Assembly (NCBI RefSeq): GCF_019968905.1
Contig: NZ_CP079946.1
Span: 248,001 to 312,000 of the forward strand
Reading direction: 5' to 3'
DNA: 64,000 nt
From: Corallococcus sp. EGB
Lineage (GTDB): Bacteria > Myxococcota > Myxococcia > Myxococcales > Myxococcaceae
Of the stretch, positions 54,910 to 63,536 are shown piece after piece (position 1 is the stretch's first letter; each line of letters starts with the position of its first letter). The translations under genes were made by a program, and so were the position numbers. A model generated the notes under the pieces. It was not told the DNA's origin. It made no database searches and saw only the letters and a program-made list of their open reading frames with translations.

Positions 54910-56997
54910 TTACTTCGAGTCCTTCGCGGTGCCCGTCGTCTTCGGGGCGCCGTCGAGGTACGCGCGGTAGGCCTCGAAGCCGTAGGGCCGGCCGAGGAAG
55001 TCCTTCACCAGCTCCGCGGCGGGCCTGGAGCCGCCGGGCTCCAGCACCGTCTTGCGGTACTGCATGGCCGTGTCACGGTCCAGGTAGCCGTTCTCCTGGA
55101 ACTTCGACTCCAGGTCCTTCGCGATGACGGAGGACCAGAGGTACGTGTAGTACGCGGCCGAGTACCCATCCAGGTGCCCGAACGCGAGCTCGAAGTGGGT
55201 GCCGTCGCGGTACTCGTGGCGGAACGGGGACAGCTTCTTCTGCAGCTCCGCCAGCACCGCGGCCGTGTCGAAGCCCGGCGTGCGCGAGTAGTACTGGAGG
55301 CTGACCGCGGACAGGAACAGCTGCCGGCGCGCGTACAGGCCCGTGCCGAACTCCTTCGACGCGCGCAGCTTCTCCACCAGCTCCGCGGGGATGGGCTCGT
55401 TGGTCTCGTGGTGCTTGGCGAAGCTCTTGAGCACCTCCGGCTGCTCGGCCCACTGCTGCAGGAGCATGGACGGCGTCTCCACGAAGTCGCGCTCCGTGGA
55501 GATGCCGGAGATGGGCGTCCACTTCTGGTGGCCGGAGAAGATGGCGTGCATCAGGTGGCCGAACTCGTGGAAGAAAGTCTCCACCTCGTCGTGCGTCATC
55601 AGGTCGCCGGGGCGCGGGAAGTTGCACACCAGCACGCCCTCCGGCAGCCGCTTGCCCTCTTCCCCCGTGACGAGGTCGAACTGCGCCGCGTGCTTGTACT
55701 TGTCGTCGCGCGGGTGCATGTCCAGGTAGATGCGGCCCAGCGGCTTGCCGTTGTCGACGACGTCATACGCCTCCACGTCGGCGTGCCACGTCTTCGCGTC
55801 CTTCACCGGCTGGAAGGCCACCCCCCACAGGCTGGAGGTGATGCCCATCACGCCGTCCTTCACCCGCGCGTACTCCAGGTAGGGCCGCACCGTCTGCGAG
55901 TCGTAGCCGAACTTCTCCGCGCGCAGCCGGTCCTCGTAGAAGTCCTGGTCCCACGGCTCCACCACGGTGGCGCCCTTCACGTCCTTCTTCTTGCGCGCCA
56001 GCAGCTCCGCCATCTCCTTCTTCGCGCGAGCCTCCGTGGCCTGCGCCAGCTGGTCGATGAAGTCCGCCGCCGCCTGCTGCGTGCGCGTCATGCGCGTTTC
56101 GGTGGTGAAGGCCGCGTAGGAGTCGTAGCCCAGCAGCTTCGCCAGCTCGTCGCGCTTCTCGATGAGCTGCGCGAGCACGGCCTGGTTCTTGGGGAACGCG
56201 CGCTGACGGTAGGTGCGCCAGAGCTTCTCGCGCGCCTTCGCGTTCTTCGCGTACGTCATGAACGGGAAGTAGTCCGGGTAGTTGCTGGTGATGACCACCT
56301 TGCCGTCCGCGCCCGGCGCGTGCGCCTTCTTGTAGTCCTCCGGCAGCCCGTCCAGCTCCTTGGGCGTGAAGGCCACGCTGCGCGTGTCCTCCGCGATGTT
56401 CTGCCCGAACTGCTGGCCCAGCTTGAGGATCTCTTCATTGAGCGCCTTCACCTTGGCGCGCGTGGCCTCGTCCCGGTCCACGCCCGCGCGGCGGAAGTCC
56501 AGGAGCGTGCGGTCCATCCAGTGGCGCGTGGCCTCGTCCGCCTTGGACAGGTCCACCAGCGACAGCGCGTCGTAGACGCCGCGGTCCTGCGACAGCGCCA
56601 CGCTGGCCGCGTCCACCTGCTGCTCGCACTCGCGGGACGCGTCGCGCATGGCGGCGTCCGGGTGCACCTCGTGCGTGAGGCTGGAGCGGTTGGCCGCGTT
56701 GATGATGGCCGTCTGCGCTTCGTCGTACGCCTTGAGGACGCCCTGGCCGTTCGTCTTCGGATCCAGCTTCTTCAGCGCCACCACCTGCGCCTGGGCCCGC
56801 TCCAGGTCCGCCTTGCACAGGGCCTTGAATGCGTCCGGCGTGCCCGCGAGGGACTCCGAGCCCTTCATGGGCGCCACCTGGGGCTTCGCGGCGTTGGCCG
56901 CCAGGCGTGCCTGGGCCTCGCGGTTCTGGGTGATGCTGCCGTTGGAGCAACCCGTCGCGGCGAGCGCCGCCAACACGGTGAGTGCGGGGATTCTCAA
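54910..56997 (-). CDS. M3-family oligopeptidase, lipoprotein
   Basis: The 695-aa zinc endopeptidase has a lipobox (LAATGC) and the zinc motif FFHEFGHLMH near residue 477. The third ligand is the Glu in FVETPSML, about 25 residues on. The Dcp/OpdA-like end is FGHLDGYSAAYYTYLWS. It hydrolyses short peptides (usual limit ~20 aa). The start is TTG at 56997, fixed by a GGAGGA seven bases upstream. The long N-terminal open frame above is non-coding. Confidence 0.9.
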   Translation of the reverse strand: MRIPALTVLAALAATGCSNGSITQNREAQARLAANAAKPQVAPMKGSESLAGTPDAFKALCKADLERAQAQVVALKKLDPKTNGQGVLKAYDEAQTAIINAANRSSLTHEVHPDAAMRDASRECEQQVDAASVALSQDRGVYDALSLVDLSKADEATRHWMDRTLLDFRRAGVDRDEATRAKVKALNEEILKLGQQFGQNIAEDTRSVAFTPKELDGLPEDYKKAHAPGADGKVVITSNYPDYFPFMTYAKNAKAREKLWRTYRQRAFPKNQAVLAQLIEKRDELAKLLGYDSYAAFTTETRMTRTQQAAADFIDQLAQATEARAKKEMAELLARKKKDVKGATVVEPWDQDFYEDRLRAEKFGYDSQTVRPYLEYARVKDGVMGITSSLWGVAFQPVKDAKTWHADVEAYDVVDNGKPLGRIYLDMHPRDDKYKHAAQFDLVTGEEGKRLPEGVLVCNFPRPGDLMTHDEVETFFHEFGHLMHAIFSGHQKWTPISGISTERDFVETPSMLLQQWAEQPEVLKSFAKHHETNEPIPAELVEKLRASKEFGTGLYARRQLFLSAVSLQYYSRTPGFDTAAVLAELQKKLSPFRHEYRDGTHFELAFGHLDGYSAAYYTYLWSSVIAKDLESKFQENGYLDRDTAMQYRKTVLEPGGSRPAAELVKDFLGRPYGFEAYRAYLDGAPKTTGTAKDSK

Positions 56998-57004
56998 GGG
57001 GACT

Positions 57005-57010
57005 TCCTCC
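57005..57010 (-). promoter_or_regulatory. Shine-Dalgarno deciding the TTG start of the M3 peptidase
   Basis: GGAGGA sits seven bases before the TTG at 56997, directly in front of the signal peptide. It excludes the much longer upstream frame. Confidence 0.7.
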
Positions 57011-57223
57011 ACAAGGGGAACGACGTGCTTCGCGAGGGCCGTCATGCCACATCCCCGCCCCTTCGCGCCCGTCCGCCGTGAAGCGCCAGGCGGGCCCCTG
57101 GCGCCGGCCGGGTGCCTGGAGGCCCCCCTGACGCAGCCCGCCTTGAGTCCCGTCCAACCGCCCGGTAATCCGGCGCTCGCCTCGAATTCCATGAATGTGA
57201 TCCTGGCCGGAGGGTGAACACCG

Positions 57224-58117
57224 ATGCGCAAGGCTCTGGGTGGTGCTGTCGCGGCGTTGTTGTTGTGGGGCTGTGGTGGCGCGGGCACGGAAGCCCCGCC
57301 GGCGCCCCCCGAGGGGCTGTCGCTCAACACCGGCACGGGGCTGACCGAGGGCACGTGGGCGCATGACGGGCAGGCGGTGTCCTTCGCCTCGCGCGAGGTG
57401 GAGCCCGGTGTGTACCGCGTGGAGGTGCGCATGCACGGCATGACGCTGACGGGCCTGATGGACCCGGCGTCGGGTGTGTCCACGCTGGACGGCTTCGCGG
57501 ATGCGAATGTGCAGGACACGCAGGTGGTGGACGCGGACCGGCAGGCGCTGAGCGCGTTCTACGGGGCGCTGAACCAGGGGTTGCCGCAGGGTGACGCGGC
57601 GGCGCCGGAGGCCATGTACCTGCGCCGCGCGGTGGGCCTGTGGGCGCAGCAGCCCACGAGCGTCACGCTCAAGCGCACGGTGATGGGCGAGCAGGGCCGC
57701 GGCTACACGATGCTGTGCAGCTACGCGAAGTGCGCCGGCAAGTGGACGGGCAGCTGCGGCGGTACGTACAACTGGTACTCGTACGCGAAGCACGACTGCA
57801 ACGTGGGGGGCTTCGACAACCCGAGGAACCAGCAGATCGCCCAGCTGGGTGATCACACGACGTGCAGCGGCGATGAGTACTACATGAACGGCACCACCTG
57901 GGTGTGCGGCGAGCCGGACCACTGGTCGCGCCCCAAGGTGATGGGCAACTGCTTCGGCCGCTGCGGCGGCGGCTGCGGCGGCGACACGCAGTACACGCTG
58001 GACGCCACCAACCACGACGGCTGCGTGCGCAACGGCCACATGCTGGCGTCCGCCTACTGCGATGATCAGTTCGTGTCCGCGTCGGACGACGAGCTGTTCG
58101 CGCCCAACTGCTACTGA
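57224..58117 (+). CDS. Cys-rich lipoprotein with PLA2-like HD-C motif
   Basis: The 297-aa protein has a lipobox (LLLWGC, Cys 17). Its last ~135 residues hold twelve Cys. GNCFGRCGGGCGG is followed by ATNHDGCVRNGHM, which recalls the Ca-loop (CGxGG) and the HDxC catalytic helix of phospholipase A2. It also has SGDEYYMNGTTWVCGEPD. The N-terminal half (GEPDVYRVEV-like strands) is a separate beta domain. A lipase or toxin role would be a guess; similarity is to short motifs only. The next lipoprotein gene follows after 5 bases. Confidence 0.65.
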   Translation: MRKALGGAVAALLLWGCGGAGTEAPPAPPEGLSLNTGTGLTEGTWAHDGQAVSFASREVEPGVYRVEVRMHGMTLTGLMDPASGVSTLDGFADANVQDTQVVDADRQALSAFYGALNQGLPQGDAAAPEAMYLRRAVGLWAQQPTSVTLKRTVMGEQGRGYTMLCSYAKCAGKWTGSCGGTYNWYSYAKHDCNVGGFDNPRNQQIAQLGDHTTCSGDEYYMNGTTWVCGEPDHWSRPKVMGNCFGRCGGGCGGDTQYTLDATNHDGCVRNGHMLASAYCDDQFVSASDDELFAPNCY

Positions 58118-58122
58118 GCAGG

Positions 58123-58512
58123 ATGGGACGCGCGGTGAGACACGGGGTGGGGGCGGCGGGGCTGTGGCTCGCCGCGCTCGCCGTGCCCGGTTGTCCGTCC
58201 ACGACGTCCTCCAAGGCGGAGGCAGGCGAGGCGGCCGTGCGCCGCTTCTTCCAGGCCCTGCCTTCCGGGGACTGCGCGGTGCTCGGCCCCATGTTGGTGA
58301 CGGGGCAGGGCGTGCCTTCATGCGAGGAGACGGTGAAGGACCTGCGCGAGCACAACCTGGGCCTGGTGGACGTGCTGGACGCGAAGGTGGATGGCCGCGA
58401 CCCGAACGCGGTGGTCGTGCGGGCGCGGGTGTCGCAGGGAGGGACGGAGCGCGCGGAGCCGTTCCTCTTCCGGGTGGAGCGCCAGGGTGACGGCTGGCGC
58501 CTTCGGTTGTAG
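58123..58512 (+). CDS. Small lipoprotein, NTF2/DUF4878-like
   Basis: The 129-aa protein has a lipobox (VPGC, Cys ~25). The body (EAAVRRFFQALPSGDCAVLG ... RVERQGDGWRLRL) has the pattern of small NTF2-like lipoproteins that end in a GDGWRL strand. A Cys pair (DCAV, PSCEE) may be disulfide-bonded. Function unknown. It follows the Cys-rich lipoprotein closely and shares its transcript. Confidence 0.65.
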   Translation: MGRAVRHGVGAAGLWLAALAVPGCPSTTSSKAEAGEAAVRRFFQALPSGDCAVLGPMLVTGQGVPSCEETVKDLREHNLGLVDVLDAKVDGRDPNAVVVRARVSQGGTERAEPFLFRVERQGDGWRLRL

Positions 58513-58524
58513 GGAGCGTGGACG

Positions 58525-59055
58525 ATGCGGAACCGCGATCGGGTGATGCTGGGCGGCGCGAGCGTGCTGGTGATTGCGCTCGGCGCCGTGCTGCTGTGGC
58601 CGGCCCGGAAGGCCCCTGGGGCGTCCGGTTCTGACACACCCCAAGAGGCTCCCGCGCCGGTGACGGCGGCGCCGGTGTCGCCGGAGCGCGCGGTGACGGT
58701 GCGGACGCCGGACTCCGCGCCGCCGCACGCCACGGTGGTGCCTTCCGCTCCCGGAGATGTGCCGCCGGAGCCGGAGGTGGCCAACGCGCCGCCGCAGCAG
58801 AACGACCCCATTCCAGAGGAACTGCCGCAGACGGCGCGCTGGAAGCTGGAGAAGACGGAGCACATCGCCACGCTGCTGGGGCGCGACGTGTCGCGGCTGG
58901 AAGGCGAGCGTCAGGAGGCGAGGGCGCGCGGGGACAAGACCCGCGGCGACCAGGTGGACGCGCTGCTCCAGCGCCACCGCCTCCGCCTGGAGGAGCTGCG
59001 CGAAGAGGCGCGCACCCTGGCCGAGGCCGCGCGGAACGAACCGCCCGAACCCTGA
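58525..59055 (+). CDS. Single-pass protein with coiled-coil C-terminus
   Basis: The 176-aa protein has one N-terminal membrane helix (ASVLVIALGAVLLWPA), a long Pro/Ala-rich periplasmic linker, and a C-terminal helical region rich in Arg and Glu (LGRDVSRLEGERQEARARGD ... LRLEELREEARTLAEAAR) predicted to be coiled coil. It is the third gene of the small operon beginning at 57224. No family recognised. Confidence 0.6.
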   Translation: MRNRDRVMLGGASVLVIALGAVLLWPARKAPGASGSDTPQEAPAPVTAAPVSPERAVTVRTPDSAPPHATVVPSAPGDVPPEPEVANAPPQQNDPIPEELPQTARWKLEKTEHIATLLGRDVSRLEGERQEARARGDKTRGDQVDALLQRHRLRLEELREEARTLAEAARNEPPEP

Positions 59056-59096
59056 CGGAAGGGGGGAGGGCTCCCCGCCGGGGGCGCTCGGCGAAG

Positions 59097-59119
59097 ACCT
59101 GTCCGACAGTCGGACAGGT
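59097..59119. repeat. Perfect palindrome, copy 1
   Basis: ACCTGTCCGAC, one A, GTCGGACAGGT: perfect 11-bp arms. It is followed by TTT, so it may end the upstream transcript. A second, imperfect copy lies 42 bases on. Confidence 0.75.
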
Positions 59120-59160
59120 TTTGACGACCGGGCCGGGGGCCCTGCTCCCGCTGATCCGCG

Positions 59161-59189
59161 GAGACCTGTCCGACAGCCGGACCGGTCTC
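59161..59189. repeat. Related palindrome, copy 2
   Basis: GAGACCTGTCCGAC, one A, GCCGGACCGGTCTC: 14-base arms pairing at 12 of 14. The left arm shares ACCTGTCCGAC with copy 1, so both come from one repeat family. Confidence 0.7.
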
Positions 59190-59375
59190 GGAGCGCGACC
59201 GGGGAGGTGGGCCGCATGCCCTGGGACCTGTCGGCCGCGATGCCCGCCCGCCTGTCCTCCAACTGGCACGCCGCGCCCGCTTCACGGGACGGCCCCACCG
59301 CTTCGCGCTGGGAGTACGAGCGCTTCTGCCGGGAACCGCCAGGCCCTCACATGGGCGTGACAGGCATGGCGCGAC

Positions 59376-60833
59376 ATGCGCATAGAAAAGGAGATGTCCG
59401 TTACCGCGACTGCCTCCACCGCACCGTCCAGCACCCCCTCCATTCGAGGCTCCCGGCTGGCATCCATCGCGGTGGCCAGCGCGCTGTTCATGGAGTTCCT
59501 GGACTCCACGGCGCTGTCCACCGCGCTGCCCACACTGTCCGTGGCGTTCGGCACCGACCCCGTCCACCTCAAGCTGGCGCTGACGTCGTACATCCTGGCC
59601 CTGGCCGTGCTCGCGCCCGCGAGCGGGTGGATCGCCGACCGCTTCGGTCCGCGCCGCGTCTTCATGACCGCCATGGTCGTGTTCCTCGCGGGCTCCGTGC
59701 TGTGCGGCTTCTCGAGGACGCTCGCGCAGCTCGTGGCCTTCCGCACCCTGCAGGGGCTGGGCGGCGCGCTGATGACGCCCGTGGGACGGCTCATCGTCGT
59801 CAACTCGGCGCCGCGCGAGAAGCTGGTGTCCGCGATGAGCTGGTTCACCATGCCCGCGCTGGTGGGGCCGCTCCTGGGGCCGCCGCTGGCGGGCTTCATC
59901 CTGGGTGTCGCGGACTGGCCGTGGATCTTCTTCATCAACGTGCCGGTGGGCGTGCTGGGCATGTGGGCCGTGGCGCGCTTCGTGCCGCCGCTGAAGCAGC
60001 CGGACCCGGGCCCCTTCGACACGAAGGGCTTCGCCATCGCCGTGGTCGCCATCACCGCGCTGATGGGCGCGGCGGAGACGGTGGGCATCGGCCTGGTGTC
60101 GTGGCCCGTGCAGGTGGGCATCTCACTGGTGGCGGTGGGCGCGCTCGCCTCCTACGTGCGGCACGCGCTGCGCACGCCGCGCCCGGTGCTCAACCTGCGC
60201 CTGTTCCAGGTGGACACCTTCCGCGCCAGCATGGTGGGCGGCGCGCTGGTGCGCATCGGCCTGGGCGCGACGCCCTTCCTCCTGCCGCTGCTCTTCCAGG
60301 TGGCCCTGGGCTGGGGGCCGCTGGAGGCGGGGCTCGTCACCATCGGGACGGGGCTGGGCGCCTTCGCATGCAAGCCGGTGGCACCCGCGCTCATCCGCCG
60401 CGTGGGCTTCCGCCAGACGCTCATCGCCTCCAACCTGCTGACCGCCGCGCTGACGGCGGTGCCCGCCTTCTTCGGACACGGCACGTCCATCCCGGTCATC
60501 ATCGGCGCGCTCGTGTGCAGCGGCTTCATGCGCTCCTTGCAGTTCACCGCCACCAACACGGTGGCCTACGCGGACATCCCCAAGGAGGCGGTGAGCAACG
60601 CCTCCACCATCGCGGTGGTGACGCAGCAGATGGCGCTGAGCGTGGGCATCAGCTTCGGTGGCCTGATGCTGCACGTGGCGCGAGGCGGCGGAGACGTGCG
60701 CCTCACGCCGGACCGCTTCCTCCTGCCGTTCCTCGCCATCGGCGTCGTGTCGTCGCTGGCCGGGCCGCTCTTCCGCCGGCTGCGTCCGGACGCGGGCCAG
60801 CACATCGGTGGCCGGGCCGCGGCGCGCGGCTGA
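59376..60833 (+). CDS. MFS drug exporter, DHA2-like
   Basis: The 485-aa protein has motif A ASGWIADRFGPRRVF and motif C-like PALVGPLLGPPLAGFILG. Membrane helices run throughout (the family has 12-14). It starts with LFMEFLDSTALSTALPTLS, typical of EmrB/QacA-type proton antiporters. The ATG at 59376 is taken; another ATG at 59394 directly abuts AAAAGGAG. Substrate is unknown. Confidence 0.9.
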   Translation: MRIEKEMSVTATASTAPSSTPSIRGSRLASIAVASALFMEFLDSTALSTALPTLSVAFGTDPVHLKLALTSYILALAVLAPASGWIADRFGPRRVFMTAMVVFLAGSVLCGFSRTLAQLVAFRTLQGLGGALMTPVGRLIVVNSAPREKLVSAMSWFTMPALVGPLLGPPLAGFILGVADWPWIFFINVPVGVLGMWAVARFVPPLKQPDPGPFDTKGFAIAVVAITALMGAAETVGIGLVSWPVQVGISLVAVGALASYVRHALRTPRPVLNLRLFQVDTFRASMVGGALVRIGLGATPFLLPLLFQVALGWGPLEAGLVTIGTGLGAFACKPVAPALIRRVGFRQTLIASNLLTAALTAVPAFFGHGTSIPVIIGALVCSGFMRSLQFTATNTVAYADIPKEAVSNASTIAVVTQQMALSVGISFGGLMLHVARGGGDVRLTPDRFLLPFLAIGVVSSLAGPLFRRLRPDAGQHIGGRAAARG

Positions 60834-60871
60834 AGCGTCCGTCAAACGACGCCGCCGCCGCCGCAAGACTT

Positions 60872-60920
60872 CCGCCCGAGCCTCCGCTGGAGGGCGGGCG
60901 GGCAGGCAGCACCCCTTTTT
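60872..60920 (+). terminator. Terminator-like hairpin after the MFS gene
   Basis: CCGCCCGAGCCTCC pairs, with a small bulge, with GGAGGGCGGGCGG; the run CCCCTTTTT follows within 20 bases. Confidence 0.5.
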
Positions 60921-60986
60921 CCCACCTTCATTCGTCCCGCCCTCCCCCCCAGTTTCCCGGCGGGGAATCGAACGGAGGGGGTGGGA

Positions 60987-62435
60987 ATGGGTTGGGCGGC
61001 ACTCACAGGGCTCCTGCTCGCGGGCATGACGGCGGCGACCCCGCCTTCGGCCGTCCCGGTGCGGGGGGGCAACGCGCTGACGCTGCCCGCGCACCGGCAC
61101 ATCGTGCGCGTGTCCCGCAGCGAGGGCTCCGTGCTGCTCGCGGCCGTGCAGCAGGGCGGGCAGGACGGGCACGGCCTGCGGCTGTTCCGCAGCGACAACG
61201 GCGGCAGCAGCTGGAAGCAGGAGGGCATCATCCACGACGGCTCCACCTACGACCGCGCGGACCTGGTGGCGGTGGGCAAGGACGTGGCGCTCGTCTACGC
61301 GGTGGAGACGCCGGACAGCCAGGGCATCAGTGGCTCCACGTCCCGCGACGTGTACTTCCAGTGGTGGCGCTACAGCGCGTCCAAGAACCACTGGCTCCCG
61401 GACAGGCCCGTGCGCGTCTTCGACTCCACCAGCTCCAGCACCGCGTACTACCGCGCGGAGCTGGCGCGCGACTCGAAGGGCCGCTTCTGGGTGCAGGCCT
61501 TCTTGCGGGAGAAGGACGCGAGCAACACGCTGGTCATCTCCGTGAGCAGCGACGGCGGCTCCACCTTCCGCACGCAGTCCGCGCTCGCGCGTGACATCCC
61601 GAAGCGCGGCGGTGGGCGGCTGATCAGCCTGGGCAGCCGGCTGATGATGCTGTGGAGCTCACACGACGGCCGCGACACCACGCACTACCGCATCCGTGAT
61701 GACAGCGCGGCTGTGTCCAGCTGGTCCTCCACGCGCACCGCCTTCTCCGACGGCATCTACCACGGGGCCGCGATGAGCGCGGTGGCGGACGGGAAGGGCG
61801 GCCTGCACCTGGTCTACAAGGACAACTCCGAACGGCTCCTGTACCGCCGCTTCGACGGCAACGCCTTCGGTTCTCCGGTGAAGGTGCTGGAGGACGGGGA
61901 CTGGGCCTCGCAGCCCGCGCTCGTGCGCATGGGCAGCAGCCTGTACCTCTTCTACAACCAGCCCCGGAGCGACGGCACCGGCTACCGGCTGTGGGTCCGC
62001 GCGCTGTCCTCCAGCGGCAAGCCGGGTGCGGGCAAGGAGCTCGCGTCGGTGTCCGGCTTCGCGGGCTACCCGGCGGCGCCGGACGTGCTGCCCTCGGGCG
62101 TGCCGCTGATGTGCTTCTTCGGCATCGAGCCGTCCTCCGGCTCCAGCGACCGGCTGTCCTTCTTCTCCATCAACGCGTCGTCGCTCAAGTCCCGGTCCGT
62201 CGCGGCGAAGCAGGCCCTGGCCGGCGACGAGGACGACGCGCGCTTCGCCGCCAGCGGCGGCTCCGGGTTCGAACCGCCGCAGGACCCCGGCGCGCTGGCG
62301 AGCGCCGCGACGAGCCCCGCACAGCAGGCGATGGCCGCCGGGTGTGGCGGTGGCAGCGCGATGCTCGCGGTGGGCGTGACGTTCTTCCTGATGGAGCGGG
62401 GCCGCCGCCGTCGCACGCGGCTGCTGCCCGGCTAG
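60987..62435 (+). CDS. BNR/sialidase-like propeller protein with MYXO-CTERM-like tail
   Basis: The 482-aa protein has a signal peptide (WAALTGLLLAGMTAA). A six-bladed propeller-like body follows with BNR/Asp-box phrases (RSDNGGSSWKQEG, SVSSDGGSTFRTQ). The C-terminus is a Cys-Gly pair (AAGCGG), a hydrophobic helix (SAMLAVGVTFFLM) and a terminal Arg cluster (ERGRRRRTR), as in MYXO-CTERM sorting tails. It is probably surface-anchored by Cys modification. The glycosidase catalytic residues were not identified. ATG 60987 has GGAGG seven bases before; a GTG at 60981 is less likely. Confidence 0.75.
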   Translation: MGWAALTGLLLAGMTAATPPSAVPVRGGNALTLPAHRHIVRVSRSEGSVLLAAVQQGGQDGHGLRLFRSDNGGSSWKQEGIIHDGSTYDRADLVAVGKDVALVYAVETPDSQGISGSTSRDVYFQWWRYSASKNHWLPDRPVRVFDSTSSSTAYYRAELARDSKGRFWVQAFLREKDASNTLVISVSSDGGSTFRTQSALARDIPKRGGGRLISLGSRLMMLWSSHDGRDTTHYRIRDDSAAVSSWSSTRTAFSDGIYHGAAMSAVADGKGGLHLVYKDNSERLLYRRFDGNAFGSPVKVLEDGDWASQPALVRMGSSLYLFYNQPRSDGTGYRLWVRALSSSGKPGAGKELASVSGFAGYPAAPDVLPSGVPLMCFFGIEPSSGSSDRLSFFSINASSLKSRSVAAKQALAGDEDDARFAASGGSGFEPPQDPGALASAATSPAQQAMAAGCGGGSAMLAVGVTFFLMERGRRRRTRLLPG

Positions 62436-62486
62436 CGAGGCAGGGCCTCCCCGAAGCGGCGAGGCCAGGCCTCGAGGAAACGAACG

Positions 62487-62527
62487 CGGGCGGTCTCCCC
62501 GGGATGCCTCCCGAGGGGAACCGCCCG
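62487..62527. terminator. Hairpin in convergent gap, copy A
   Basis: CGGGCGGT at 62487-62494 pairs with ACCGCCCG at 62520-62527, enclosing a second small stem. It lies between the propeller gene and infC and could act on either strand. Confidence 0.5.
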
Positions 62528-62531
62528 TGTG

Positions 62532-62557
62532 CGCGTCTCCCTGCGAGGGGAGACGCG
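62532..62557. terminator. Perfect 10-bp hairpin after infC
   Basis: CGCGTCTCCC and GGGAGACGCG form a perfect 10-bp stem with a six-base loop, 15 bases beyond the infC stop on the minus strand. Confidence 0.55.
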
Positions 62558-62572
62558 GGAAGCGCGCGACGG

Positions 62573-63322
<750 letters not shown>

Positions 63323-63325
<3 letters not shown>

Positions 63326-63338
63326 GTGAACATCCTCC
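63323..63338 (-). promoter_or_regulatory. SD and atypical ATC start of infC
   Basis: GGAGG at 63334-63338 (minus strand) is followed, after eight bases, by ATC ATT CGC, the I-I-R start of the IF-3 family. An ATC start lets IF-3 repress its own synthesis, as known for infC with AUU in E. coli. Confidence 0.7.
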
Positions 63339-63536
63339 AAAAAGGGTTAGCGGACCCACCACCCGTGAAGATGTGGCGGACCCTCCAATGTGGCAGTCCC
63401 CTCCGGCGGAGAAGGCAGGCAGGCGTGCCTTCCGCCCCTAGGGGCAGGGAGACGTGCAACGGACTCTATCCGGTTCACGTCCCCCCGGGGCAAGGTAACG
63501 CGGGGCACCCCCCATTCCCATGACCCCCTGTTGCCT

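Larger units (their letters stand above)
59056..59375. other. 320-base gap with two palindromes
   Basis: No gene supported. It holds two related inverted repeats (see separate entries) and otherwise ordinary GC-rich sequence. A frame beginning at 59217 gives a plausible first ~45 residues but then runs into the MFS gene in another frame; I do not call it. Confidence 0.5.

Noticed and set aside
59217..59420. Small open frame before the MFS gene
   Set aside because: It has no SD, no conserved pattern and runs into the MFS gene in another frame.
63326..63340. TTG start for infC
   Set aside because: It would place the SD inside the coding region and add residues before the family start; ATC with GGAGG eight bases before fits better.
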